From assembly GCA_900543695.1 (NCBI GenBank), contig UQSG01000009.1:9056-73055 (forward strand): 64,000 nt of DNA. Reading direction: 5' to 3'. The DNA comes from an uncultured Clostridium sp. GTDB lineage: Bacteria > Bacillota > Clostridia > UBA1212 > UBA1255. The notes beneath the pieces are model-generated. The model saw only the letters and a program-made list of their open reading frames with translations. It was not told the origin of the DNA and did not search any database. This document shows positions 35,329 through 43,761 of the stretch, piece by piece (the first letter of the stretch is position 1; each line of letters opens with the position of its first letter). A program made the position numbers and the translations under genes.

Positions 35329-36102
35329 TTCATCACCTCCTTACAATAAAAACAAATTATAAATTTTGACTTTATTTTATCACGTTGAATAAGATAACAC
35401 AAGAGCGAAATATCGCCGCTCTGATATTCTCAAACGCTGATACTTCCGGAAACCGCACATTTTGACAAGCAGGGCAAAATGTAAAAAAAGCTTGTTGGGG
35501 AGCCTCCTTAAACCCGGCTGTGTGGTAAGCTCCGTCAAAGACTACGCTTACTACTTCGGCTTCTCCCCATAAAGGACACACTGACCGGTGCCAATTCCGT
35601 CCTGCTTTCCTATGTGAACAGCAAGATTGAAGAACTGGACGGCCGCAATCAGGAACTCGTCCAAAAAAGTGCGGCGCTGAATGTGAAAATAGTCAGCCCA
35701 GAACAGGTCAAAGAAATTTACGGCTATCTGGACACATAGGATGAAGTGAACTTTGACGACAAGCGGAATACCAATTTTGTAAATATCTTGCTGAGAATAC
35801 TGCGCTGAAAAATCTCAAAAACGTATCGGCAAGATATATATACTCGTATGTTGAAAGCCTTTTCGACAGAGAATGCAAAACAGTTATATCTGTACCGAGC
35901 TATCAGCAATCAGATACTACGAAAGTTTGACGCACAGTAAAAAAACATTTTGCCGCTAAACAAGGAGCCTGGAATATTCGAAAAGATGGAGCAAACTGAA
36001 AAGCATATTAAAAAAACAACGGAGGTACAGGTTAAAATCCGTACCCCGTCATTTTTCTTTTACTACGCAATCTCATTGAGAAAAACAGCAAACCCGAACG
36101 TT
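35329..36102. other. Gene-poor stretch with recombinase debris
   Basis: About 770 bp with no intact gene. It holds the serine-recombinase remnant described separately (35569-35808) and a weak plus-strand hairpin near 36018-36062 (ACGG-GGTAC type stem, then CATTTTTC). The rest looks like degraded sequence at an island junction. Confidence 0.5.
35569..35808 (+). pseudogene. Remnant of a serine-recombinase C-terminal region
   Basis: In one plus-strand frame the sequence reads GANSVLLSYVNSKIEELDGRNQELV, written here only in part, then EQVKEIYGYLDT, a TAG where a Trp codon is usual, then DEVNFDDKR. This is the coiled-coil and tail pattern of transposon-type serine recombinases. Both ends are missing, so it is debris from an older element next to the present recombinase at 36103. 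Confidence 0.55.
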
Positions 36103-37599
36103 TCACCGGTAGGAAAAGTACGGGTTTGAATGCTTTGGTGCAGCGAGTGCATTAATATCCGAACCCAAGCCCGATTTTTCAAGCTCGGTGAAATTGATTG
36201 TTTTAGTGCCGTCTTTGTAATTGAATGTGAACGTAATCCTGTCGTCATAAAGGAAAATCGCATTGACAAAGCTGTCAATCAGCCTGCGACGGTGGTCAAG
36301 CTTCTTGGTGTCAAGCTTTCTGAACCGATGAAACCAAAAAATAATTTGTTCTCGGGAAAGTGTGGGCTTTGCCATTTCTTCCTTGATAATCTGAACGGAA
36401 AGTTCGCTTTTTTGCTTTTCAAGGCTTTCGAGCCGTTCTTTTGTAGAGGCGGTTAAAATACCTTGCTGAATGGCGTCAAGCATATTATCAATGGATTTTT
36501 GCGTATCGGCAAAACGCTTTTTGAGCAGCGGTAGCGCGGTGTTTTCCTTGCTTTGCAATTTCATTACCGTATCGGCAAGTTTCTCAATCAGCTCATCGTC
36601 AAAAATCAACTTCTTGATCTGCTCGATTACAAGATTTTCAATCCATTCTTTTTTAACTGTTTTCTTGTCACAGCCCTTGTGATTTTTTACGCTTGCACAT
36701 TTGTAATAACGGTGAACCTTGTTCCTGCTTGTTCCGCTTTCACCGACCATATAACATTGACACTTGCCGCAAAACAGCTTTGTTGTCAACAGATATTCGT
36801 CTTCGGCTTTATGTTTTGCCGGAGCTTTTTTATTTGCCGCCATGCGTTCCTGCACACGGTTGAATAAATCCTCGGGGATAATTGCCGGTATACCGTTTGA
36901 ATGAACAATGTCGTTATACCTGTATTCGCCGATATATTTACGGTTGTGCAGCATTCGGGTTACGCTGTTTATGCTGATTTTACCGCCGCGTTTGGTACGA
37001 ACGCCTTTCAGATTCATTTCGTCGGTAATTTCACGCATAGACGCACCGTCTGCATAATGTTTAAATGCGTCAAGTACCGCCGGAGCCGCAAGCGGATCAA
37101 TTTGAAAATACTGCTCGCTGTCGATCATATAACCGATCGGCAATGTTCCGCCGTTATATTTGCATTTCAGTGCGTTCTCGGTCAGTCCGCGCGTGACCTT
37201 TTCGGAAAGTTCAGCCGAATAATATTCCGCCATACCCTCAAGCATAGATTCAAGCAGAATGCCCTCTGCTCCGGCTGAGATAGCCTCAGTTGCGGAAACG
37301 ACCTTTACGCCGTTATTTTTCAAAATGCGTTTGTAGTGCGCCGAATCGTATTTATCCCGTGCGAAGCGGTCAAGTTTCCAAACAATAACAACCTCAAACT
37401 TTTTGCCTGCACTGTCTTTTATCATTCGCTGAAAGTCAGGTCGTCGGTCAGTTCTCGCCGATAATGCGCGGTCGATGTAGGTTTCTACAATTTGAATGTC
37501 ATTTTTCTCGGCAAAGGCCTTGCATTCGCGGAGCTGTCCTTCAATAGATTCTTCACGCTGATTATCCGAAGAATATCTTGCATAGATTACGCCTTTCAT
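36103..37599 (-). CDS. Large serine recombinase (site-specific integrase)
   Basis: A 498-aa protein with all three parts of large serine recombinases. The catalytic domain is residues 1-145 (VIYARYSSDNQREESIEGQL with the nucleophilic Ser10/11, then VVIVWKLDRFARDKYDSAHY). The recombinase DNA-binding domain is about 160-265. A zinc ribbon (LFCGKCQCYMVGES...YYKCASVKNHKGC) and a coiled coil follow near 290-430. These enzymes integrate and excise elements without host factors. The last residues (ALAAPKHSNPYFSYR) run into a hairpin at 36092-36115 and a tRNA-end-like GCACCAAA, suggesting the gene stops at the element boundary. Confidence 0.93.
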   Translation of the reverse strand: MKGVIYARYSSDNQREESIEGQLRECKAFAEKNDIQIVETYIDRALSARTDRRPDFQRMIKDSAGKKFEVVIVWKLDRFARDKYDSAHYKRILKNNGVKVVSATEAISAGAEGILLESMLEGMAEYYSAELSEKVTRGLTENALKCKYNGGTLPIGYMIDSEQYFQIDPLAAPAVLDAFKHYADGASMREITDEMNLKGVRTKRGGKISINSVTRMLHNRKYIGEYRYNDIVHSNGIPAIIPEDLFNRVQERMAANKKAPAKHKAEDEYLLTTKLFCGKCQCYMVGESGTSRNKVHRYYKCASVKNHKGCDKKTVKKEWIENLVIEQIKKLIFDDELIEKLADTVMKLQSKENTALPLLKKRFADTQKSIDNMLDAIQQGILTASTKERLESLEKQKSELSVQIIKEEMAKPTLSREQIIFWFHRFRKLDTKKLDHRRRLIDSFVNAIFLYDDRITFTFNYKDGTKTINFTELEKSGLGSDINALAAPKHSNPYFSYR

Positions 37600-37670
37600 T
37601 ACTTTTCACCTGCCTTTCTTTTGGAGTGTATAACACAAGTTTTCCTTGATGTTATCTGGATTTTGGGGTG

Positions 37671-37719
37671 TTAGGGATCTCCCTAACAAGCGAATTTGCT
37701 GCAGCAAATTCAGTGCTTG
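37671..37719 (-). promoter_or_regulatory. Structured leader element upstream of the recombinase gene (copy 1)
   Basis: It contains a TTAGGGATCTCCCTAA hairpin (37671-37686), a perfect 20-bp palindrome GAATTTGCTGCAGCAAATTC (37692-37711), and, on the minus strand, CAAGCACTGAATTTG (37719-37705). The same pieces recur in the same order before the gene at 40831. Role unknown: leader regulator or transfer origin. Confidence 0.5.
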
Positions 37720-37762
37720 ATGAGACAATGCCCGCAAAATTGATTTCTGTGGACTGATTATT

Positions 37763-40240
37763 TTAATTAATCCTTCTTTTATATTTACATCCTGTAGTCT
37801 TATAATTTGAACATCCAAAGAATTCTCCATACGGTCCTTTCTTTTTCAACAATTTCCCGCCACATAACGGGCATTCCCATTGTTCTCGTTTAAGTTCGTT
37901 ACCGTAGTGTTCTTTGAGTTCCATAGCAAATTCGGATTCTTGATTATTAACAGTAACAAGAAACGCTTTTTTCTTCGCTCTTGTCAATGCAACATAAAAA
38001 AGACGGCGTTCCTCTGCATATGGGTATTGATCACAATTATCGAGTAATAAGTTTAGTATAGCAGCATCTTGTATTTTGCTGGGAAAACCCATTCTTGATT
38101 TTTTATTATTAATAATAAAGATATAATCTGCCTGTAAGCCCTTTGATTTGTGTGCAGTTATAAAACTCATTTTTAGATCGATTCGCTTTCGGTATTTTAC
38201 TTCCACGAATCCGCTAACATTATTATATTGACATTCAAACAATCCACTATCACTCAATAATTTTGCATCAAAGGAGTATCTTCCGATGAAGAACACGCTA
38301 CTATCTCTCGGCAAATCTTCGAGTTTTTTAGCCATAAACTCAATGGAGAACTTATCGGTATATCCGCTAATTTCACCTAAAGCAAACCCTACAGCATCAG
38401 TTTTCCCTTTGATGGACTTTTTGATCTGAACTGGATTTTGCATTATGAAATTTCCGCTAATTTCTATAAGTTTTTGAGTAAAACGATAGGTTGTTTCAAT
38501 TTTACTGATTTCGGTAGAACCCCAGTATTTTTCAAAGTTCAAAATATATCCGATATCACTGCCTGCGAAACGATAAATGCTCTGCCAATCATCGCCCACG
38601 CAAAACAGATCATAATCATTAGATTTTCTCATACTGTTTAACAATGAGAAACGAGCCTTGGAAATATCTTGATACTCGTCAACAATAACATATTTGTAAG
38701 GACTGATATATTTCCTTTGTTCAACAAACTGGGTTGCCATATTGATCATATCATTGAAATCAATTTCCTTGTGTTCGTGCAAATAAGCACAATATGAATT
38801 AAATATTGGTTCAAGAAGTGACATAATGGTATTATTGTTTTGAGCATTACTATTTCCAACATTTAACTGCCGCACGGTAGCAATTGAATATCCATTGCTT
38901 TTTATAAGATTGATAACGGTTTCAAATAACTCTATAACACCATCAAGAACAGAATTACCGTCAGCAGACACTTGTTCCCATAATTCTTTTGTAGCTTTCG
39001 GTGTTAGTTTTACGCCGTTTAAAATAAGTTTTTCTTTTAAGTTTTCAAGCAAGAGACCATCAAATTTTTCATAAGCATAACATTCAATCAAGACAGTATT
39101 ATTAGCAGTATGGGTTTCTCGCTTCCATTTCATAGATGCTTGATATGATTGGCTTGCTGTCATTCCGTTAGCGCCTTTGAAATAAGTTGGAACTTCTCCG
39201 TTCTTGTTTATACCAAAATACTCAATATAGATATCATATTCAGGTAAATAAAAGTCCGGGTTATATTGGCCGTATTCACTTGTGCGTGTATCGATTTTAT
39301 AAGGGTTCTCATAGATATATTGTATTCCGTTTTGTGTTAAAAAGTTGGCTATATCCATTTCACCATAACTTTTTACTGTTTCATTATTTATAGTTGTTGG
39401 CGGATTTAATCGCAAATATTCTTCATATTCGGCCTGTGTTTTAAACTCAAACTCGGACTTAGAAACAACGCGATTATACAATAAATACGAACTTAACAGA
39501 TTTAAGTATGCATCTGATTGCATATTCAACAACAACTGCTCTTTAACGAACTTCCGCAAATTTAATTGCGTAATTTTAGGGACGATGCCATTTACTTTAG
39601 TAATAATATTCAACCCAAGTTTATGAAAGGTAGATGCATCTATGTTACAACCGGTTTCTTTGTTAATTCGTTGGCTCATTTCACTTGCTGACGCATTGGT
39701 AAAGGACAATACCAAAATATCTTCCGGTTTATATTTTCCCGATTTTAACAGGAATTTAATTTTACCAACTACGGTAGTTGTTTTACCCGTTCCTGCACCA
39801 GCAATTACAAGGTGGTTATGCGCGTCCTTGACAATACAAGTCATTTGTTGCCTATCTAATCTCCGTCCTTCAACATCACCAATCAGGGCATACGCATTTT
39901 GAATTTTGACATCGGCGACCCTATCGTTATGAATACTAATTTGTTGTTTAAGAGATTTTTCGCTATGATATAGTTCTGCTCGTTTCTCCAATAATTTTTT
40001 ATAGTGTGCTGCCTTTTTTAACTTTTGAGTATTAGTTAAAGCGACGTTTGTCATTAGAGAAGCATTGCGATTATGCCATTCTGATTCTTTGCTTGGCTCA
40101 ACAAAAGACTGCAAATCCGAAAATATGATAGTTATTTCTTGTAGAGCTGTATCAATCTGCATAATTAGGTTGTCGCACATATCATTACGGGCTTTTACTT
40201 TTTCTTTATGTTTGGAAATTATTTTTTGAATTATTCCCAT
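37763..40240 (-). CDS. UvrD/HelD-like SF1 helicase with nuclease-like insert and C-terminal zinc ribbon
   Basis: An 825-aa protein. A charged helical N-terminus (1-125) is followed by Walker A VIAGAGTGKTTT (near 147), Walker B VIVDEYQDISKAR (near 518), VGDDWQSIYRFAGSD, and motif VI YVALTRAKKKAF (near 750). Between the helicase lobes (about 295-395) is a PD-(D/E)XK/VSR-like insert with QYNPDFYLPEYDIYIEYFG and a downstream basic MKWKRETH. The C-terminus is a topoisomerase-type zinc ribbon (CPLCGGKLLKKKGPYGEFFGC, then TGCKYKRR). It could unwind and nick DNA. As element cargo it may act in mobility or in defence against other DNA. Confidence 0.88.
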   Translation of the reverse strand: MGIIQKIISKHKEKVKARNDMCDNLIMQIDTALQEITIIFSDLQSFVEPSKESEWHNRNASLMTNVALTNTQKLKKAAHYKKLLEKRAELYHSEKSLKQQISIHNDRVADVKIQNAYALIGDVEGRRLDRQQMTCIVKDAHNHLVIAGAGTGKTTTVVGKIKFLLKSGKYKPEDILVLSFTNASASEMSQRINKETGCNIDASTFHKLGLNIITKVNGIVPKITQLNLRKFVKEQLLLNMQSDAYLNLLSSYLLYNRVVSKSEFEFKTQAEYEEYLRLNPPTTINNETVKSYGEMDIANFLTQNGIQYIYENPYKIDTRTSEYGQYNPDFYLPEYDIYIEYFGINKNGEVPTYFKGANGMTASQSYQASMKWKRETHTANNTVLIECYAYEKFDGLLLENLKEKLILNGVKLTPKATKELWEQVSADGNSVLDGVIELFETVINLIKSNGYSIATVRQLNVGNSNAQNNNTIMSLLEPIFNSYCAYLHEHKEIDFNDMINMATQFVEQRKYISPYKYVIVDEYQDISKARFSLLNSMRKSNDYDLFCVGDDWQSIYRFAGSDIGYILNFEKYWGSTEISKIETTYRFTQKLIEISGNFIMQNPVQIKKSIKGKTDAVGFALGEISGYTDKFSIEFMAKKLEDLPRDSSVFFIGRYSFDAKLLSDSGLFECQYNNVSGFVEVKYRKRIDLKMSFITAHKSKGLQADYIFIINNKKSRMGFPSKIQDAAILNLLLDNCDQYPYAEERRLFYVALTRAKKKAFLVTVNNQESEFAMELKEHYGNELKREQWECPLCGGKLLKKKGPYGEFFGCSNYKTTGCKYKRRIN

Positions 40241-40252
40241 AAAACAGTCTCC

Positions 40253-40438
40253 CTACTCTTCCGCCTTGTCGCTATTCACCCATTCGTCAATTTCGGAAAC
40301 CTTGAACTTCCACTTCTTCCCGACTTTATGCGCTGGCATCTCTTTTGTGGCAATCCAACGCAACGCTGTATCTCTGCTGATTCCGAGATATTTCATGATT
40401 TCAGGCATGGAATAATAACGGTCTTCTATTTCGGCCAT
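40253..40438 (-). CDS. Excisionase-like MerR-type helix-turn-helix protein
   Basis: A 61-aa protein with the excisionase-family layout: YYSMPEIMKYLGISRDTALRW, then PAHKVGKKWKFKVSEIDEWV. I use the ATG at 40438, which has GAGGTG 8 nt upstream. It lies 12 bp upstream of the helicase gene on the same strand. It probably controls the direction of recombination or the expression of the element's genes. Confidence 0.85.
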   Translation of the reverse strand: MAEIEDRYYSMPEIMKYLGISRDTALRWIATKEMPAHKVGKKWKFKVSEIDEWVNSDKAEE

Positions 40439-40549
40439 AAAAAGCACCTCAACATAATGTTTTTTATATTATAACACAAGATTTGTGATTTGTAAATATA
40501 TTGTATGATATTGTACGATTTAGAACAACAATTTGATGTTTATATTATC

Positions 40550-40578
40550 TGGACATTTTTTGATTTTTTTGATATAAT
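40550..40578 (+). promoter_or_regulatory. Promoter of the 40831-41567 gene pair
   Basis: TGGACA at 40550-40555 and TATAAT at 40573-40578 with a 17-bp spacer. The first codon lies about 250 bp downstream, so the transcript has a long leader. Confidence 0.6.
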
Positions 40579-40617
40579 AAGCAATAACAAAGTACATTCA
40601 TTATGATTGTGTCTCAG

Positions 40618-40808
40618 CAAGCACTGAATTTGGCTATCCAAATTCGGGGATGCTGCTACGGCATTACCTTAGCAAGCATCGTCTTTGTGTCCACACTTGG
40701 CTTAGCAAGCATCGCCGCCTGTGTCCACACGACATTGCCTTTGCAAGCAACGCATTTTGATATCCCAATACTGCCGCTTGCCTGGCACTTGTTAGGGCAA
40801 ATCCCTAA
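40618..40808 (+). repeat. Structured leader element (copy 2) with two direct repeats
   Basis: It starts with CAAGCACTGAATTTG (40618-40632) in a GAATTTGG/CCAAATTC hairpin and ends with the hairpin TTAGGGCAAATCCCTAA (40792-40808). Both resemble the copy at 37671-37719, which lies in opposite orientation. Between them are two near-identical 29-30 bp direct repeats. Confidence 0.6.
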
Positions 40809-40830
40809 AACCCTTTGAACGGAGAATTCT

Positions 40831-41100
40831 ATGGATATAAATGAACTCAAAAAACAAATGATTCCGTATTGGCGTGACATTTATAATCTGCAATACGGAA
40901 ACATCTTCAAGCAACTATTTGTGCGTATCAAATACAGGATATTCGGAAACCGTTTCGGAACATCGGAGATTCCGGACAACATTCTTGAAGCCATTGCTCG
41001 CACAATGCTGCCGGATATCCGTGAATTCTTTCTTTCAAAAGAAGGACAGGCTGAATTTGCGGCATGGAAAGCAGAACAAGAAAAGAAAAACAAAAAGTGA
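40831..41100 (+). CDS. Small mobile-element protein of unknown function
   Basis: An 89-aa, basic, soluble protein (MDINELKKQMIPYWRDIYN at the start, EAIARTMLPDIREFF in the middle, a lysine-rich end). No family recognised. A GGAG site precedes the ATG. It is 14 bp upstream of the SWIM-finger gene, so they form a pair transcribed from 40550 behind the repeat-rich leader. Confidence 0.65.
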   Translation: MDINELKKQMIPYWRDIYNLQYGNIFKQLFVRIKYRIFGNRFGTSEIPDNILEAIARTMLPDIREFFLSKEGQAEFAAWKAEQEKKNKK

Positions 41101-41114
41101 TGTGAGGGAACAAT

Positions 41115-41567
41115 ATGGGATTGTTAGATTTAGCAAGCGGCGCTTCTGCGTGGAGAGGCTATGAATACTATAAGGAAGGTAGTGTTCTGCTAAAAAAGAA
41201 AATAACCGACCACGAATATAGCGGTACTTTGCGTGGTAGCGGAAATAAGCATTATGATGTCTTTATAGACATCGAACATCCGAGAAAATCTCATTGCAAT
41301 TGTCCTCATGCCAATGGCAAACGAATTATTTGCAAGCATCAGGTTGCACTGTATTTTTCTGTTTTTCCAAAAGAAGCTGATCAGTACTACAAAGAAGTTG
41401 AATATGAGGAGGAAGAAGAACGGCGGCAAGAAGAACTTGATAAAAAGGTTGTCGCTTATATTAACAGTCTTTCCAAAGAAGAGTTACGGCAAACCTTGTA
41501 TGAGGTTCTTTATGACGGCGCCGATTGGGTGTTTGAGAGATTTGTGAGAGAGCATATTGATTATTAA
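41115..41567 (+). CDS. SWIM zinc-finger protein
   Basis: A 150-aa protein with a SWIM-type zinc site, HCNCPHANGKRIICKHQVALYF (CxC then CxH, residues about 60-80). The N-terminal segment (ASAWRGYEYYKEGSVLLKKK) is usual for bacterial SWIM proteins, and an acidic coiled tail follows (EEEEERRQEELDKK). SWIM domains bind DNA or proteins and often accompany SWI2/SNF2 helicases or recombination functions. Here the nearest helicase is the SF1 enzyme encoded on the other strand. The role is inferred only from context. Confidence 0.8.
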   Translation: MGLLDLASGASAWRGYEYYKEGSVLLKKKITDHEYSGTLRGSGNKHYDVFIDIEHPRKSHCNCPHANGKRIICKHQVALYFSVFPKEADQYYKEVEYEEEEERRQEELDKKVVAYINSLSKEELRQTLYEVLYDGADWVFERFVREHIDY

Positions 41568-41574
41568 ATGATTA

Positions 41575-41603
41575 AGGCGAGAGATGAGTGTCCCTCGCCA
41601 TTT
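41575..41603 (+). terminator. Terminator after the SWIM gene
   Basis: A GGCGAG / CTCGCC stem around a 12-nt loop, followed by ATTTTGAG. It lies 8 bp after the stop codon of the SWIM-finger gene. Confidence 0.5.
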
Positions 41604-41609
41604 TGAGTA

Positions 41610-41918
41610 TTATTGATATATTAGTTCTTTCAGCACGAATTCTCTTGCTCTGCTTTTGATACTGTTCATGCAGCGGATCCATTCCATTTGGTCAGCAGCT
41701 TTGAGTTGCTCGGTTACGCCCTCAATTTCAGCCGTCTGCTTGACAATAAGATTGAACATATTCTCAGCGTCTTTATCAATGCCCATAATATAATCATTCA
41801 ATGTGCCTTTCAACCGCATAGCATTGATGACCGTCCGATTGTTGCGGTAAAGAAAATCATAATGCATTCTGCCCCAAGCGCCGATGTTTTTAAGTTCTGT
41901 TTTCATAATAATCACCAT
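41610..41918 (-). CDS. tnpV: TnpV-family transposon protein, N-terminally shortened
   Basis: A 102-aa protein matching the end of TnpV from Tn4451-type mobilisable elements: IGAWGRMHYDFLYRNNRT, GTLNDYIMGIDKDAENMF and QMEWIRCMNSIKSRARE. Usual TnpV proteins are about 120 aa and have an extra start region (a GGTY-type box) that is absent. No ribosome site is visible before the ATG at 41918. The gene is probably cut by the sequence joining it to the IS110 element. TnpV function is unknown. Confidence 0.75.
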   Translation of the reverse strand: MVIIMKTELKNIGAWGRMHYDFLYRNNRTVINAMRLKGTLNDYIMGIDKDAENMFNLIVKQTAEIEGVTEQLKAADQMEWIRCMNSIKSRAREFVLKELIYQ

Positions 41919-42210
41919 GCCGACCGCTTCGCTCTCGGCACAAATAGGGACGAAAGAGAGCTGACAAACGGTCGCCTTTCTTGTAAAATTAAATTTGAGG
42001 AGGAAGCATACTACAACGCACGGTAGGAGGAGTCGTAGACTGCTTCCAGAGCTTAAAACAGTATAATAATCAGTGTTAGAATCACCTTTTCAAGCACAAA
42101 TAAGTGGCGCTTCGAGCCCGTACACTAAGGATTGTATTAACACCTGTTAATTGCTTGGTGGTTCAGTCACTGCTTTCTTCTCACATTTTTGTTGTGAGGA
42201 GGTTGTTGAT
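41919..42210 (+). ncRNA. Candidate bridge RNA / left non-coding end of the IS110-family element
   Basis: Nearly 290 bp before the IS110 transposase hold no gene. A GGAAGCA / TGCTTCC hairpin (42002-42008 with 42041-42047) encloses a structured loop, and several further short stems follow up to 42200. IS110 elements of the IS621 type encode their bridge RNA in this position, between the left end and the recombinase gene. Exact ends and loop guides are not determined. Confidence 0.4.
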
Positions 42211-43467
42211 TTGAAAGTTGTATTTCCAACCTGTTGTGGGGTCGATGTCCACAAATCGTTTCTGGTTGCAACGATCATTAAAACGTCGCAGAACAGCTTA
42301 CAGCCGAGCTACCAGAAGAAACGGTTCTCCACTTTCAACTCCGATTTGAATCGCTTTGCCGATTGGCTTCGCGAGAACGACTGTTTGGATGTCTGCATGG
42401 AATCCACCGGAAAGTACTGGGTTCCTGTCTTTAACATCCTGGAGAAACAGGCTATCCGCGTGGTCATCGCCAATCCTAAATGGGTCAAAGCTGTAAAAGG
42501 CAACAAAGATGATACAAAAGACTCCAAATGGATTGGAGATCTGTTTCGCATCGGCCTTGTCAAAAGCAGCTTTATCCCCAATAAGGACATTCGCATCCTT
42601 CGGGAACTGACACGCTACCGCTATAAGCTCATCTCCATGAAAAGTAGTGAAAAAAACCGTTTTCAGAATGCCTTTACGGTCTGCAATGTGGCGTTGGATT
42701 CCGTTGTGTCTGATATGTTTGGCAAGTCTGCAACTGCCATTACAGACTACCTTACATCCGATGTGGAATTTGATGCCCAGCACTGCATCTCTCTTCTGCA
42801 GCGCTCTCTTAAGAAGAAAGCTCCTGCAATTTTGGAGGCTGTGGAAGGTCATGAAATAGCTCCCGAGCAGAAAACCCGCATTGGAATTGTCCGCGACCAT
42901 CTTCACTATATTGACAAGCTGGTAGAACGGGTGGATGATTGCGTGGAAGGCATGGTCCAAAAACACGAGGGTTCCATTACTCTTTTGCGCACAATTCCTG
43001 GTGTTGACCGCAGCAGTGCCATTACCATCCTCTCCGAGATCGGTATCGATATGGCCCAGTTTGGCTCTTCCAAACGCCTGTGCTGTTGGGCTGGCTTAAC
43101 CCCTGGCAACAACGAGTCCGCAGGGAAGAAGAAATCTGTCCGTATTTCACGTGCTGGAGTCTATCTCAAACCAGCGCTGGTGCAGGTTGCACACGCTGCC
43201 GTGAAGGACAAGTCTTCCACCTACTACGCTGTGAAATATGAGCGCATCTCCAAACGTCGGGGTAAAAAGCGGGCCATTATTGCCATTGCCAGAATGATTT
43301 TAACGGCGGTTTTCTGTATGCTTTCTACCGGGGAGGTCTGGAGCCCAGTTGACCTCTACAAAGTCGATATGCCAGAGCACCTCAAAGAGAAGCAGCTTGC
43401 CAAGGCTGTGAAGCAGGCTGTTCATTTCCTTGAAACCCAAGGACTTACTGTACTTGATTTTGCTTAA
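42211..43467 (+). CDS. IS110-family transposase (DEDD recombinase)
   Basis: A protein of about 418 aa. The N-terminal RuvC-like DEDD domain has GVDVHKSFLVATII, CMESTGKYWVPVFN and DDTKDSKWIGDLFRIG. The C-terminal transposase-20 domain has LLRTIPGVDRSSAITILSEIG, KRLCCWAGLTPGNNESAGK and the serine-containing VRISRAGVYLKPALVQVAHAA, again given in parts. I choose TTG at 42211 because GTGAGGAGG lies 8 nt upstream and the protein then starts close to the first catalytic Asp; an ATG at 42151 would add 20 odd residues. It is intact, so the element may be active. Confidence 0.92.
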   Translation: MKVVFPTCCGVDVHKSFLVATIIKTSQNSLQPSYQKKRFSTFNSDLNRFADWLRENDCLDVCMESTGKYWVPVFNILEKQAIRVVIANPKWVKAVKGNKDDTKDSKWIGDLFRIGLVKSSFIPNKDIRILRELTRYRYKLISMKSSEKNRFQNAFTVCNVALDSVVSDMFGKSATAITDYLTSDVEFDAQHCISLLQRSLKKKAPAILEAVEGHEIAPEQKTRIGIVRDHLHYIDKLVERVDDCVEGMVQKHEGSITLLRTIPGVDRSSAITILSEIGIDMAQFGSSKRLCCWAGLTPGNNESAGKKKSVRISRAGVYLKPALVQVAHAAVKDKSSTYYAVKYERISKRRGKKRAIIAIARMILTAVFCMLSTGEVWSPVDLYKVDMPEHLKEKQLAKAVKQAVHFLETQGLTVLDFA

Positions 43468-43678
43468 ATTTTTCTTCTTTCTCACTCATACCCTGAAAAC
43501 TCCTAGGTTGGCAGGGCTGGTTTTGTGCGCCCTTTTTCGGGCCTGCTCGACTCATTTCTTTCACACTAAGTAACCTCCGAATTTAGTTTTTGCGTTTTGA
43601 ATTAAAGTTCGGATAGTCTATGAAAATGACAAATCCGAACCCTTCGCCGATTGGTTTAGGGTTCGGATTTGTACTGTT
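43468..43678. other. Right non-coding end of the IS110 element and tRNA-Leu terminator
   Basis: No gene is seen. The sequence after the transposase has a CGCCCTTTTTCGGGC-type hairpin near 43520 and, at 43631-43670, a 12-bp perfect stem (AAATCCGAACCC with its complement) that follows the tRNA-Leu gene on the minus strand and may end its transcript. The exact right end of the IS is not clear. Confidence 0.45.
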
Positions 43679-43761
43679 TGGTGCGGATGACAGGACTTGA
43701 ACCTGCACGCTTTCGCATTGGAACCTAAATCCAACATGTCTGCCAATTTCATCACATCCGC
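43679..43761 (-). tRNA. tRNA-Leu (anticodon UAG)
   Basis: On the minus strand the acceptor arms GCGGATG / CATCCGC pair over 7 bp, with discriminator A and an encoded CCA. The anticodon arm is TTGGA-TTTAGGT-TCCAA, which gives UAG (Leu). The T arm (TTCAAGTC) and a short variable stem (GCGAAAGC) are visible. The 3' end sequence is loosely repeated at the far end of the recombinase element, so it may be an attachment region. Confidence 0.93.

Larger units (their letters stand above)
40448..40830 (+). other. Long leader region before the gene at 40831
   Basis: About 380 bp without a gene. It contains a plus-strand promoter (40550-40578), the second copy of the structured leader element, and two direct repeats of 29-30 bp (40668-40696 and 40701-40730, both CTTAGCAAGCATCG...GTGTCCACAC). 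The region is unusually rich in inverted and direct repeats for its length. Confidence 0.55.

Noticed and set aside
35372..35581. A 69-codon minus-strand frame with a CPAC motif
   Set aside because: It overlaps recombinase debris in the opposite frame and has no start signal; it is probably chance.
40668..40730. Two 29-30 bp repeats considered as a CRISPR fragment
   Set aside because: There are only two units with a 4-bp gap, no spacer of normal size, and no cas genes nearby.
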